DNA of 8,613 bases, from contig QMPB01000157.1 of the NCBI GenBank assembly GCA_003648395.1, positions 1 through 8,613 on the forward strand. The letters are read 5' to 3'. The DNA is from Bacteroidota bacterium (GTDB lineage: Bacteria; Bacteroidota; Bacteroidia; Bacteroidales; UBA1556). The notes beneath the pieces were generated by a model. The model ran no database searches. It was not told where the DNA came from and worked only from the letters and a program-made list of their open reading frames with translations. Both the position numbers and the translations under genes were made by a program. Within the stretch, counting starts at the first letter, position 1. Each line of letters starts with the position of its first letter. Below, one piece after another: positions 1 to 5,907 of the stretch.

Positions 1-312
1 AATATTGACCCTATACAAATTATTGAGCGCAATAATTCATTATATTTACGTGATAATGCAAATGGAATATTTGTATTTGACCGCTATGGAGGCTTTCTTC
101 GTCAAATGCCTTTTACTAATATTGATGATTTTTATATTGATGATAATAATTGGCTAATGCTTAAAAATGATACCAATTTTGTTTTCAATCCAATAAGTCT
201 ACAAGTAGATACTGTTGCGCTACCTAATCAGAATATAAAGCAGATAAGAGTTTATGATAATAAGATGTATTATTTAACTCAAAGTGGCGATTTTGAAATG
301 ATTAAGATATAG
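1..312 (+). CDS. C-terminal part of a probable beta-propeller-type protein, function unknown
   Basis: The reading frame is open from the first base of the window and ends at TAG 310-312, so about 103 C-terminal residues are present and the true start lies upstream. The visible part shows short repeated beta-strand patterns with aromatic and Asp/Asn-Gly turns: NSLYLRDNANGIFVFDRYG, then FYIDDNNWLMLKND, then VYDNKMYYLTQSGDFEMIKI at the end. This alternation of 'what is displayed' strands and turns is typical of the blades of six-bladed propellers (NHL or similar) in Bacteroidota envelope proteins. No catalytic motif is visible, and any signal peptide would lie outside the window. ATG 106 is internal to this frame and not a credible start, because the similarity pattern continues upstream of it. 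The propeller assignment is an inference from pattern alone. The existence of the coding region is fairly secure. Confidence 0.7.
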   Translation, partial: NIDPIQIIERNNSLYLRDNANGIFVFDRYGGFLRQMPFTNIDDFYIDDNNWLMLKNDTNFVFNPISLQVDTVALPNQNIKQIRVYDNKMYYLTQSGDFEMIKI

Positions 313-425
313 AATTCTATTTTTATGCTGTCTGCCAATATTTCAGCACTTTGCTCATCATAAGTTAATCAATAATAAGCTAGAATTATAAAACCATAGG
401 GTAAGAATATCTAGAGTGTTAATAA

Positions 426-443
426 GCAATAAACACATATTGC
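426..443 (+). repeat. Short inverted repeat in the intergenic region before thrS
   Basis: GCAATA (426-431) and TATTGC (438-443) are exact reverse complements around the spacer AACACA. The repeat lies about 75 bases upstream of the candidate thrS -7 box, in a 242-base gap (313-554) that otherwise shows only AT-rich sequence. It could be an operator-like site or chance. Confidence 0.3.
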
Positions 444-518
444 ACTATACCTATAAACTTATGCTTTTATTTTTGATTTATTTCTAAAAAAACTTATATA
501 TAATTTCAACAAAACTAT

Positions 519-526
519 TACCTTTG
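519..526 (+). promoter_or_regulatory. Candidate Bacteroidota -7 promoter box (TACCTTTG) for thrS operon
   Basis: TACCTTTG fits the Bacteroidota -7 consensus TAnnTTTG exactly and ends 28 bases before the thrS ATG. Transcription would begin near 530, giving a leader of roughly 25 bases. I do not find a TTTG -33 element at the usual spacing, so the assignment rests on the -7 box and its position. No T-box or long structured leader fits in such a short 5' UTR. Confidence 0.5.
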
Positions 527-554
527 TGCACTTAAAATTTAGTTTTAAAGAAGT

Positions 555-2492
555 ATGATAAATATAACACTACCTGATGGTTCGGTGCGCGAAGTAGAGC
601 AAGGAACCACATCAATGGATATAGCAAAAAGCATTAGTGAGGGTTTAGCCCGTAATGTACTTGCTGCAAAATTTAATGGAGATGTAATTGATTCACTTTT
701 GCCACTTACGCAAGATGGTGGGCTTCAGTTACTAACATGGAATGATAAAGAGGGTAAATCAACGATGTGGCACTCATCAGCTCACCTAATGGCTGAGGCT
801 ATTTCTATATTATATCCAGAAGCAAAATTTGGTATTGGACCAGATATTGAAAATGGTTTTTATTACGATATTGATTTTGGTGAAATAAAACTTACTGATG
901 CAGATTTGCCTAATATTGAGCAAAAGATGAAAGAATTGGCAAAGCAAAAGCAAACTTTTACTCGTACTGAGGTAAGCAAAGCTGATGCAATGACTACTTT
1001 TACTGATAAAGGCGATGAGTATAAAACTGAGCTTATTGGAGATTTAGAGGACGGAACAATTTCTTTTTATCAATGTGGCGATTTCACAGATTTATGTCGT
1101 GGACCGCATTTGCCTCATACAGGTCATATTAAAGCTATAAAACTATTAAGTATAGCCGGAGCGTATTGGCGTGGTGATGAAACTCGTAAGCAGCTGACAC
1201 GTATTTATGGAATTACATTTCCTAAAAACAAAGAACTAACTCATCATTTAGAGATGCTTGAGGAAGCGAAAAAGCGTGATCACCGTAAGGTTGGTAAGGA
1301 GCTTGAATTATTTGCATTTTCACAAAAAGTTGGTCAAGGATTACCACTATGGTTGCCAAAAGGAGCACAGCTTCGTGAGCGTTTAGAAAATTTTCTTAAA
1401 AAGGTGCAGCAGGATGCTGGATATGAGCCTGTAATTACTCCACATATTGGAAATAAAGAATTATATGTAACTTCTGGTCATTATGCTAAATATGGTCAAG
1501 ACTCGTTTCGCCCAATTACTACTCCAAATGAAGGGGAGGAGTTTCTTTTAAAACCTATGAATTGCCCTCACCATTGTGAGATATATAAAGTGAAACCACA
1601 TTCGTACAGAGAACTTCCAATTCGTTATGCTGAATTTGGCACTGTTTATCGTTATGAGCAAAGTGGTGAATTGCATGGTCTGACAAGAGTTAGAGGCTTT
1701 ACTCAAGACGATGCACATATTTTCTGTCGCCCTGATCAAGTTAAAGATGAGTTTAATGCAGTTATAAAGATTGTACTACGTATTTTTAACGCTTTAGATT
1801 TTAAGGATTTTGTTACTCAGATATCTATTCGTGATAAAAATAACCCTGAAAAGTATATTGGTAGCGACGAAAATTGGGAAAAAGCTGAGAATGCAATTAT
1901 AGAAGTAGCAAAAGAAAGTGGTTTAGAATATATTATTGAAGAAGGTGAAGCCGCTTTCTATGGTCCTAAAATGGACTTTATGGTACGCGATGCCATTGGT
2001 AGAAGTTGGCAGTTAGGAACTATTCAGGTGGATTATAATTTACCAGAACGATTTGAATTAGAGTATATTGGCCAAGATAATAAGAAGCATCGCCCAGTAA
2101 TGATTCACCGTGCGCCATTTGGCTCAATGGAGAGATTTGTTGCTGTACTAATAGAGCATACAGGAGGTAAGTTTCCTCTTTGGTTAACACCAGAGCAGGT
2201 AAGGATTTTACCTATTAGCGAAAAGTTTCATGATTATGCAGAAAAAGTTCAAAGTATGCTAAAAAATTACGATATTCGCAGCCACGTTGATTTTAGATCT
2301 GAAAAAACAGGAAGAAAGATACGAGACGCTGAAATTCAGCGTATTCCGTATATGCTAATTGTTGGAGAGAAGGAAGAGTCGACAAACACTTTGTCTGTTC
2401 GTAGGCAAGGTGAAGGTGATAAAGGTACATTATCAGTTGAAGATTTTGCAAAAATCATTACTGATGAGGTAAACGAAGCCTTACAATTTTAG
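555..2492 (+). CDS. thrS: Threonyl-tRNA synthetase
   Basis: This cytoplasmic class II aminoacyl-tRNA synthetase charges tRNA-Thr with threonine and removes mischarged serine. The 645-residue protein is full length for the bacterial family (about 640). The order of domains is: an N-terminal TGS domain (about 1-62, starting INITLPDGS); the editing domain with H73-x3-H77 and C181-x3-H185, the four zinc-site-like residues of the ThrRS/AlaRS editing pocket; the catalytic core (about 245-535); and an anticodon-binding domain (about 545-640). In the core, the zinc ligands are C337 (MNCPHH), H388 (QDDAH) and H518 (MIHRAPFGS), and motif 2 is around 365-390 ([17 protein letters not shown]). Motif 3 is at 518-528. 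The ATG at 555 gives the canonical family N-terminus and lies 28 bases after a promoter-like box; no SD is present. It heads the thrS-infC-rpmI-rplT cluster, with infC starting 34 bases downstream. All key residues are intact. Confidence 0.98.
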   Translation: MINITLPDGSVREVEQGTTSMDIAKSISEGLARNVLAAKFNGDVIDSLLPLTQDGGLQLLTWNDKEGKSTMWHSSAHLMAEAISILYPEAKFGIGPDIENGFYYDIDFGEIKLTDADLPNIEQKMKELAKQKQTFTRTEVSKADAMTTFTDKGDEYKTELIGDLEDGTISFYQCGDFTDLCRGPHLPHTGHIKAIKLLSIAGAYWRGDETRKQLTRIYGITFPKNKELTHHLEMLEEAKKRDHRKVGKELELFAFSQKVGQGLPLWLPKGAQLRERLENFLKKVQQDAGYEPVITPHIGNKELYVTSGHYAKYGQDSFRPITTPNEGEEFLLKPMNCPHHCEIYKVKPHSYRELPIRYAEFGTVYRYEQSGELHGLTRVRGFTQDDAHIFCRPDQVKDEFNAVIKIVLRIFNALDFKDFVTQISIRDKNNPEKYIGSDENWEKAENAIIEVAKESGLEYIIEEGEAAFYGPKMDFMVRDAIGRSWQLGTIQVDYNLPERFELEYIGQDNKKHRPVMIHRAPFGSMERFVAVLIEHTGGKFPLWLTPEQVRILPISEKFHDYAEKVQSMLKNYDIRSHVDFRSEKTGRKIRDAEIQRIPYMLIVGEKEESTNTLSVRRQGEGDKGTLSVEDFAKIITDEVNEALQF

Positions 2493-2512
2493 AATTTAAT
2501 ATAAATTAACAT

Positions 2513-2518
2513 AGGAGG
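2513..2518 (+). promoter_or_regulatory. Perfect Shine-Dalgarno AGGAGG for infC
   Basis: AGGAGG is followed by 8 bases and then ATA at 2527, ideal spacing for ribosome binding. It decides the infC start, because the next in-frame ATG (2614) is about 95 bases away. An in-frame TAG at 2512-2514 blocks any start further upstream. No other gene in the window has a comparable SD. This fits the general rarity of SD use in Bacteroidota and makes this one stand out. Confidence 0.85.
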
Positions 2519-2526
2519 AATTTACT

Positions 2527-3084
2527 ATAGCACAAAGATTTAAAAGGCGAGGTAGAGCTAGATACGAAAAGCCAACAAACCCGCATAGGATCAATGGAGA
2601 AATAAGAGCACAAATGGTGCGTCTTGTTGGTGAGAATGTAGAAGTAGACATATATAATCTACGTGATGCTCAGCGTATAGCTGAAGATCAGGAGCTAGAT
2701 TTAGTTGAGATATCACCAAAGGCAACGCCCCCAGTTTGTAGAATTATTGATTATAAGAAATTTCTTTACGAACAAAAGAAAAAGCAAAAAGAGATTAAAG
2801 CAAAATCAGCAAAGGTTGTTGTTAAAGAGGTTCGTTTAGGGCCAAATATTGATGATCACGATTTTGAGTTTAAGCTTAAACATGCTAAGAAATTTCTTAC
2901 AGATGGTGCAAAAGTAAAGGTTGAAGTTTTCTTTAGAGGACGAACAATTGTATATAAAGACAAAGGTGAGATAGTTATGTTGAAATTTGCTCAAGAGCTT
3001 GAGGAAGTAGGTAAGGTAGAAAGAATGCCAAAGCTTGAAGGTAAACGTATGATTATGATTATAACACCCAAAACAAGTAAATAG
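2527..3084 (+). CDS. infC: Translation initiation factor IF-3 (probable ATA start)
   Basis: IF3 binds the 30S subunit, keeps it apart from 50S and proofreads the start codon and initiator tRNA. Read from ATA 2527 the protein has 185 residues (E. coli IF3 has 180). It has a basic, Arg-rich N-terminal tail (1-18), the conserved RINGEIRA (21-28), VRLVGEN, DLVEISP (58-64), the IF3 signature region [14 protein letters not shown] (72-85), a Lys-rich linker, and the C-terminal domain with [11 protein letters not shown] and FFRGR. Starting at the first in-frame ATG (2614) would delete the IN-x-EIR segment conserved across the family, so it is rejected. ATA lies 8 bases after a perfect AGGAGG, and an in-frame stop sits just upstream. 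A non-AUG start in infC is known in other bacteria (AUU in E. coli), where it lets IF3 repress its own synthesis. The gene sits 34 bases after thrS and 29 bases before rpmI. The identity is certain; the exact start is very likely. Confidence 0.95.
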   Translation: MAQRFKRRGRARYEKPTNPHRINGEIRAQMVRLVGENVEVDIYNLRDAQRIAEDQELDLVEISPKATPPVCRIIDYKKFLYEQKKKQKEIKAKSAKVVVKEVRLGPNIDDHDFEFKLKHAKKFLTDGAKVKVEVFFRGRTIVYKDKGEIVMLKFAQELEEVGKVERMPKLEGKRMIMIITPKTSK

Positions 3085-3113
3085 AGGTTTAATTAACTTA
3101 AAATTTGAGCGTA

Positions 3114-3308
3114 ATGCCAAAGATGAAGACAAAATCCGGAGCTAAAAAGAGATTTACTCTTACAGGTACCGGTAAAGTAAAAAGAAAGCATGCTTTTAAA
3201 AGTCACATCCTGACTAAGATGACCAAAAAACAGAAGCGTAATCTTACGCATACTGGTTTGGTTTCTAAAGCGGATGAGAAAAATATCAAAAGATTGCTTA
3301 CTAAGTAA
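3114..3308 (+). CDS. rpmI: 50S ribosomal protein L35 (bL35)
   Basis: A 64-residue, very basic protein, the normal length for bL35, a small component of the large ribosomal subunit. It opens with [13 protein letters not shown] (2-14), the family hallmark, followed by [14 protein letters not shown] and a Lys-rich C-terminal half ending RLLTK. The ATG at 3114 is chosen because L35 proteins begin MPKMKT. The in-frame TTG at 3105 would add three unsupported residues. The gene follows infC by 29 bases without an SD and is part of the infC-rpmI-rplT operon. The next gene is 133 bases away, a gap that contains two stem-loops. Confidence 0.97.
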   Translation: MPKMKTKSGAKKRFTLTGTGKVKRKHAFKSHILTKMTKKQKRNLTHTGLVSKADEKNIKRLLTK

Positions 3309-3312
3309 ATTT

Positions 3313-3347
3313 TTAATGATTGTTTTGCTCAGCAAAATAGTCTTTAA
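3313..3347 (+). promoter_or_regulatory. Stem-loop just after rpmI (possible attenuator or processing site)
   Basis: GATTGTTTTGC (3318-3328) and GCAAAATAGTC (3332-3342) pair over 11 positions with two G-U wobbles around a TCA loop. After a single T-T mismatch the stem continues with TTAA/TTAA (3313-3316 with 3344-3347). It starts 5 bases after the L35 stop codon. The 3' side is not followed by a clean U-run, so it is not a classical terminator. It could be a weak attenuator, an RNase processing site or part of a ribosomal-protein operator for rplT. The pairing is seen directly; the role is inference. Confidence 0.5.
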
Positions 3348-3377
3348 TATTACTTATAGAAAATTAATGTTTAACCA

Positions 3378-3425
3378 TTGTTTTTAGCCAACAAGTTTCT
3401 TATTGATTTAAGGACGCTAAAACAA
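3378..3425 (+). promoter_or_regulatory. Irregular stem-loop in the rplT leader, candidate L20 operator
   Basis: TTGTTTTTAGC (3378-3388) pairs with GCTAAAACAA (3416-3425) over 10 base pairs with one bulged U. Directly inside, CAACAAG (3389-3395) pairs with CTTATTG (3399-3405) around a TTT loop with one C-A mismatch. A 10-base one-sided bulge, ATTTAAGGAC (3406-3415), separates the two helices. The structure ends 16 bases before the rplT ATG. In E. coli and Bacillus, L20 represses its own operon by binding mRNA structures that mimic its 23S rRNA site. Position and shape suggest a similar role here, but I cannot show similarity to the rRNA site. Confidence 0.4.
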
Positions 3426-3441
3426 GAAAAATTAAGAAGAA

Positions 3442-3786
3442 ATGCCAAGATCAGTAAATGCGGTTGCTTCAAGAGCACGCAGAAAAAAAGTGATGAAATT
3501 GACTAAAGGTCAATTCGGGCGCAGAAAAAATGTTTGGACGGTTGCCAAGAATGCTTGGGAAAAAGGTATGGGATATGCCTACCGCGACAGACGAGTTAAA
3601 AAACGTAACTTTAGAGCATTGTGGATTCAACGTATCAACGCTGGTGCACGCTTGCAAGGTTTATCTTACTCAGTTTTTATGGGTAAAATTCACGCTAAAG
3701 GTATCGACATCAACCGTAAAACTTTAGCAGATTTAGCGATGAATAATCCTGAAGCTTTTAAAGCAATTGTTGATGCTGTAAAATAG
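3442..3786 (+). CDS. rplT: 50S ribosomal protein L20 (bL20)
   Basis: bL20 binds 23S rRNA early in large-subunit assembly and, in several bacteria, represses its own operon. The 114-residue protein has the usual length. It begins with the family start [15 protein letters not shown], has a long basic helix (about 10-55, with [14 protein letters not shown]), and contains the L20 signature from K54 to R70 ([11 protein letters not shown]). The globular C-terminal domain (about 60-114) includes GLSYSVFM. The ATG at 3442 is preceded by an A-rich segment (TTAAGAAGAA) and no true SD. It is the last gene of the thrS-infC-rpmI-rplT cluster and is followed by a strong terminator. The long, structured 133-base leader separates it from rpmI. 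Confidence 0.98.
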   Translation: MPRSVNAVASRARRKKVMKLTKGQFGRRKNVWTVAKNAWEKGMGYAYRDRRVKKRNFRALWIQRINAGARLQGLSYSVFMGKIHAKGIDINRKTLADLAMNNPEAFKAIVDAVK

Positions 3787-3810
3787 ATTATATTTTACCA
3801 TAAAAAAAAT

Positions 3811-3841
3811 AAACCGCAGGCTTTTAGCTTGCGGTTTTTTT
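3811..3841 (+). terminator. Intrinsic terminator of the thrS-infC-rpmI-rplT cluster
   Basis: AAACCGCAGGC (3811-3821) pairs with GCTTGCGGTTT (3827-3837), 11 base pairs with one G-U, around the loop TTTTA. A T-run follows directly (through 3841, then GTTTATTTTTG). An A-run at 3802-3809 precedes it, so it could in principle also work in reverse. It begins 24 bases after the rplT stop codon and ends 17 bases before the next ATG. Confidence 0.92.
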
Positions 3842-3844
3842 GTT

Positions 3845-3852
3845 TATTTTTG
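3845..3852 (+). promoter_or_regulatory. Candidate -7 promoter box (TATTTTTG) for the membrane protein gene
   Basis: TATTTTTG matches TAnnTTTG and ends six bases before the ATG at 3859. If used, transcription would start at or within a few bases of the ATG, giving a nearly leaderless mRNA. Because the area is T-rich (the terminator tail), a chance match is more likely here than at the other sites. No convincing TTTG -33 element is seen. Confidence 0.35.
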
Positions 3853-3858
3853 TTATCA

Positions 3859-5298
3859 ATGAGAAGATCTTTATCTACAGCCTATTTTTTTGTAGTGCCT
3901 ATATTGGCATTCTTTTTCTTGGTATTTATAAGTCGTTTTGGAATTGGAATTACTCCCGATTCTATGATTTATATCTCTGCAGCACAACTTTTTGTTGATA
4001 CAGGAGAGTTCAAAAGTATATTGGATGGAATTCCTTTACAATATATGACGCATTATCCTCCAGGAATGTCGATGGGACTCACAGTGTTTAATGCCTTTAC
4101 TAATGATTTTTATAATTCCTTCCGCCTTTTAAATGCTCTATCATTATACGGTTTTCTGCTTGCCGTTGCTTTGGTTTTTAGATCGTATATCTCAACATTG
4201 AGTATTATTACTTTACAATTACTTATATTAGTTAATCTATCTTTCTTCGATATTTATGAAATGGCATGGACAGAGCCTTTGTATATCCTATTGAGTTTCT
4301 TGGCATTATATACTCTTAATTTATTTGTTAATAAACTGAGTATAAAATGGTTAATTATATCTTCCATATTAATTTCATTCTCAATACTTATTAGATATAT
4401 AGGTATAAGTCTAATTATTACTGCTGTAGTATATATATGGATTACTCTATCAAAAGAAAGAGTATTTACTAGAATAAAATACATCATTATCCTTGGATTA
4501 TTATCCTCAACTTCATTTGTTTATTGGTCGATTCGAAATATATTACTAGTAAATAGTTCTACAGGAAGAGATGTTTCATTTCATCCTATGCCACTGCAAT
4601 ACTATCAAGAATGGCTAACAACAACTTCAAAATTTACCACAAGCCTTTCTGTAAACGATTTGGGATTGATTGCAAGTTATATCATAGGAGCACTAATTAT
4701 TATCTTGAGTTTAATATATTCGGCAAAGGTTTTAATAAAAGTGAATAAGAGTTTTGACTATTTATTGATACTTTACCCAATAACATATTTTATATTCTTA
4801 TTTATTTCCAATACTTTTTACGATCACACTCCTTTATATTATCGTATTATCAGTCCTGTATATATTTTATTTGCTATATCGTTGTATATTAGCTTTGTAA
4901 AAAATGAAAACATAAAGAATAAAACAAAAGTTATTACGATTTCGATACTTATAGTGCTTCATATAGCAAAGTTTGGAATGCATTTAATAAAAACTGATGA
5001 TAGTAAGGAATATAATTCGAAGGAGTATGTAATTGAGGACACCGTTGAGAAACTTAAGCACATTGATAAGAGTATACTAACATACGTAAATGACCCTGAT
5101 AGGTATTATTTATTAACTGATGGAGCAGTTGCTGATTGGTTAAAAAATATAGAAGGAGTGAAGGTAAAAGATTTTTACGTTGTGTATTTTTATAATGGTA
5201 GAAAACAAAATACTGATAAACTTAATAAGGAACTATATAAGATTACAACAATTTATAATACAAAAGATGTATTAGTACAGCGATGGACCTTATTATAA
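3859..5298 (+). CDS. Multi-pass membrane protein resembling GT-C glycosyltransferases (ArnT/PMT-like)
   Basis: A 479-residue integral membrane protein with about 10-11 predicted membrane segments (for example around 9-26, 92-108, 112-130, 138-156, 163-196, 208-226, 269-290, 301-317, 331-347 and 357-372). A soluble C-terminal tail of about 100 residues follows. Features typical of GT-C enzymes, which move sugars from lipid-linked donors at the outer face of the inner membrane, are: TPDS (32-35) with an Asp in the first periplasmic loop, a HYPPG motif (65-69), WTEPLY (137-142), LIRYIG (177-182) and YYRIISPVY (327-335). The start is ATG 3859. A reading frame from TTG 3829 would begin inside the terminator and is rejected. 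No glycan or lipid-A genes are adjacent, so the substrate is unknown. The family assignment is inference from motifs and topology; a membrane protein of unknown function is the safe minimum. Confidence 0.8.
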   Translation: MRRSLSTAYFFVVPILAFFFLVFISRFGIGITPDSMIYISAAQLFVDTGEFKSILDGIPLQYMTHYPPGMSMGLTVFNAFTNDFYNSFRLLNALSLYGFLLAVALVFRSYISTLSIITLQLLILVNLSFFDIYEMAWTEPLYILLSFLALYTLNLFVNKLSIKWLIISSILISFSILIRYIGISLIITAVVYIWITLSKERVFTRIKYIIILGLLSSTSFVYWSIRNILLVNSSTGRDVSFHPMPLQYYQEWLTTTSKFTTSLSVNDLGLIASYIIGALIIILSLIYSAKVLIKVNKSFDYLLILYPITYFIFLFISNTFYDHTPLYYRIISPVYILFAISLYISFVKNENIKNKTKVITISILIVLHIAKFGMHLIKTDDSKEYNSKEYVIEDTVEKLKHIDKSILTYVNDPDRYYLLTDGAVADWLKNIEGVKVKDFYVVYFYNGRKQNTDKLNKELYKITTIYNTKDVLVQRWTLL

Positions 5299-5312
5299 AA
5301 CCTTATGGTTTT
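5297..5312 (+). terminator. Weak stem-loop at the end of the membrane protein gene
   Basis: AAAACC and GGTTTT form a 6-base-pair stem around TTAT, overlapping the TAA stop codon at 5296-5298. The T-run is only four bases and is part of the stem, so any termination would be weak. It may be chance in AT-rich DNA. Confidence 0.3.
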
Positions 5313-5329
5313 GCAATGGTCTTTATTCC

Positions 5330-5337
5330 TATATTTG
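5330..5337 (+). promoter_or_regulatory. Candidate -7 promoter box (TATATTTG) for the thioredoxin-like gene and meaB
   Basis: TATATTTG matches TAnnTTTG and ends 18 bases before the ATG at 5356. A TTTG at 5310-5313 lies upstream with 16 bases between the two boxes, a little shorter than the usual -33/-7 spacing of Bacteroidota promoters. The predicted leader is about 15 bases and supports ATG 5356 rather than ATG 5305 as the start. With only 12 bases between the two genes, the downstream meaB would share this promoter. Confidence 0.5.
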
Positions 5338-5355
5338 GTAAATATAATTTATACT

Positions 5356-5895
5356 ATGAAAACATTTAAAAAACTTCATTATTTTCTTATAGTTTTTGCA
5401 TTTAGCTATACTACATTTAATGTTAATGCACAAGATAAAGCAAATAGATTAGTGAATCAAACTATTATTGATCCTACACTTAATACAGAAATCCTTTATG
5501 GCTATTGTACTGCAGAGGGACTTGCTAGTTCATTAGTATTTTCTAAATATTATAGTGAATCACTAACAAATTATTCTGTTGACACCTTCATTACTGCACA
5601 AATCGCTAATACAGAAAACATAAGTGTTAAAATAGTTTTTGGCTCTTGGTGTTCTGATTCACATCGTGAAGTCCCAAAATTTCTACGAATAATGGAAACA
5701 ATGGATATATCAGATGATAATATTACAATAATAGCTGTAAATAGAGATAAGGAATTTAGCAAAATAGATATTGTTAGAATGGGAGTTAAATTAGTACCTA
5801 CATTTATTGTATATCGTGAAGGAAATGAGGTAGGTAGAATTGTTGAAATAGCTGATCCTTCGCTAGAAATGGAATTAATGGAGATGTTAAAATAG
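5356..5895 (+). CDS. Exported thioredoxin-fold protein with a CxxS motif
   Basis: A 179-residue protein with a signal peptide: a KTFKK basic start, the hydrophobic stretch FLIVFAFSY, and a probable cut after NVNA (residue 25), leaving mature QDKA. It is therefore likely periplasmic. The mature part has a short N-terminal region with GYCTAEGL (C51), then a thioredoxin fold: strand VKIVFG, active-site-like WCSDS (C99-S-D-S102), helix REVPKFLRIM, strand ITIIAVNRD, and LVPTF with the cis-proline P148. Normal thioredoxins have CxxC. Here the second Cys is Ser, so classical dithiol redox is unlikely; a monothiol or binding role is possible. ATG 5356 is chosen because it gives a clean signal peptide and lies just after a promoter-like box. 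ATG 5305, in frame, would put 17 residues before the signal and overlaps a stem-loop. Substrate unknown. Confidence 0.85.
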   Translation: MKTFKKLHYFLIVFAFSYTTFNVNAQDKANRLVNQTIIDPTLNTEILYGYCTAEGLASSLVFSKYYSESLTNYSVDTFITAQIANTENISVKIVFGSWCSDSHREVPKFLRIMETMDISDDNITIIAVNRDKEFSKIDIVRMGVKLVPTFIVYREGNEVGRIVEIADPSLEMELMEMLK

Positions 5896-5907
5896 AAGTA
5901 AAACACC

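Noticed and set aside
326..348. TGCTG/CAGCA inverted repeat after the first gene, as a terminator
   Set aside because: Only five pairs with a 13-base loop and no following T-run; too weak to call.
313..554. T-box or other riboswitch leader for thrS
   Set aside because: No T-box sequence or specifier stem is seen, the probable 5' UTR is only about 25 bases, and T-box control is not typical of Bacteroidota.
3105..3113. TTG start for L35 three codons upstream
   Set aside because: L35 proteins begin MPKMKT, which matches ATG 3114 exactly.
2836..3335. Minus-strand open frames opposite infC and rpmI
   Set aside because: Shadow frames of Lys-rich ribosomal genes, rich in Phe and Leu, with no recognisable domain.
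3829..3858. Upstream TTG start for the membrane protein
   Set aside because: It would begin inside the terminator hairpin and add ten Phe/Leu-rich residues encoded by the T-run; ATG 3859 is preferred.
5305..5355. Upstream ATG start for the thioredoxin-like protein
   Set aside because: It would place 17 residues before a clean signal peptide, overlaps a stem-loop, and lies upstream of the likely promoter box.
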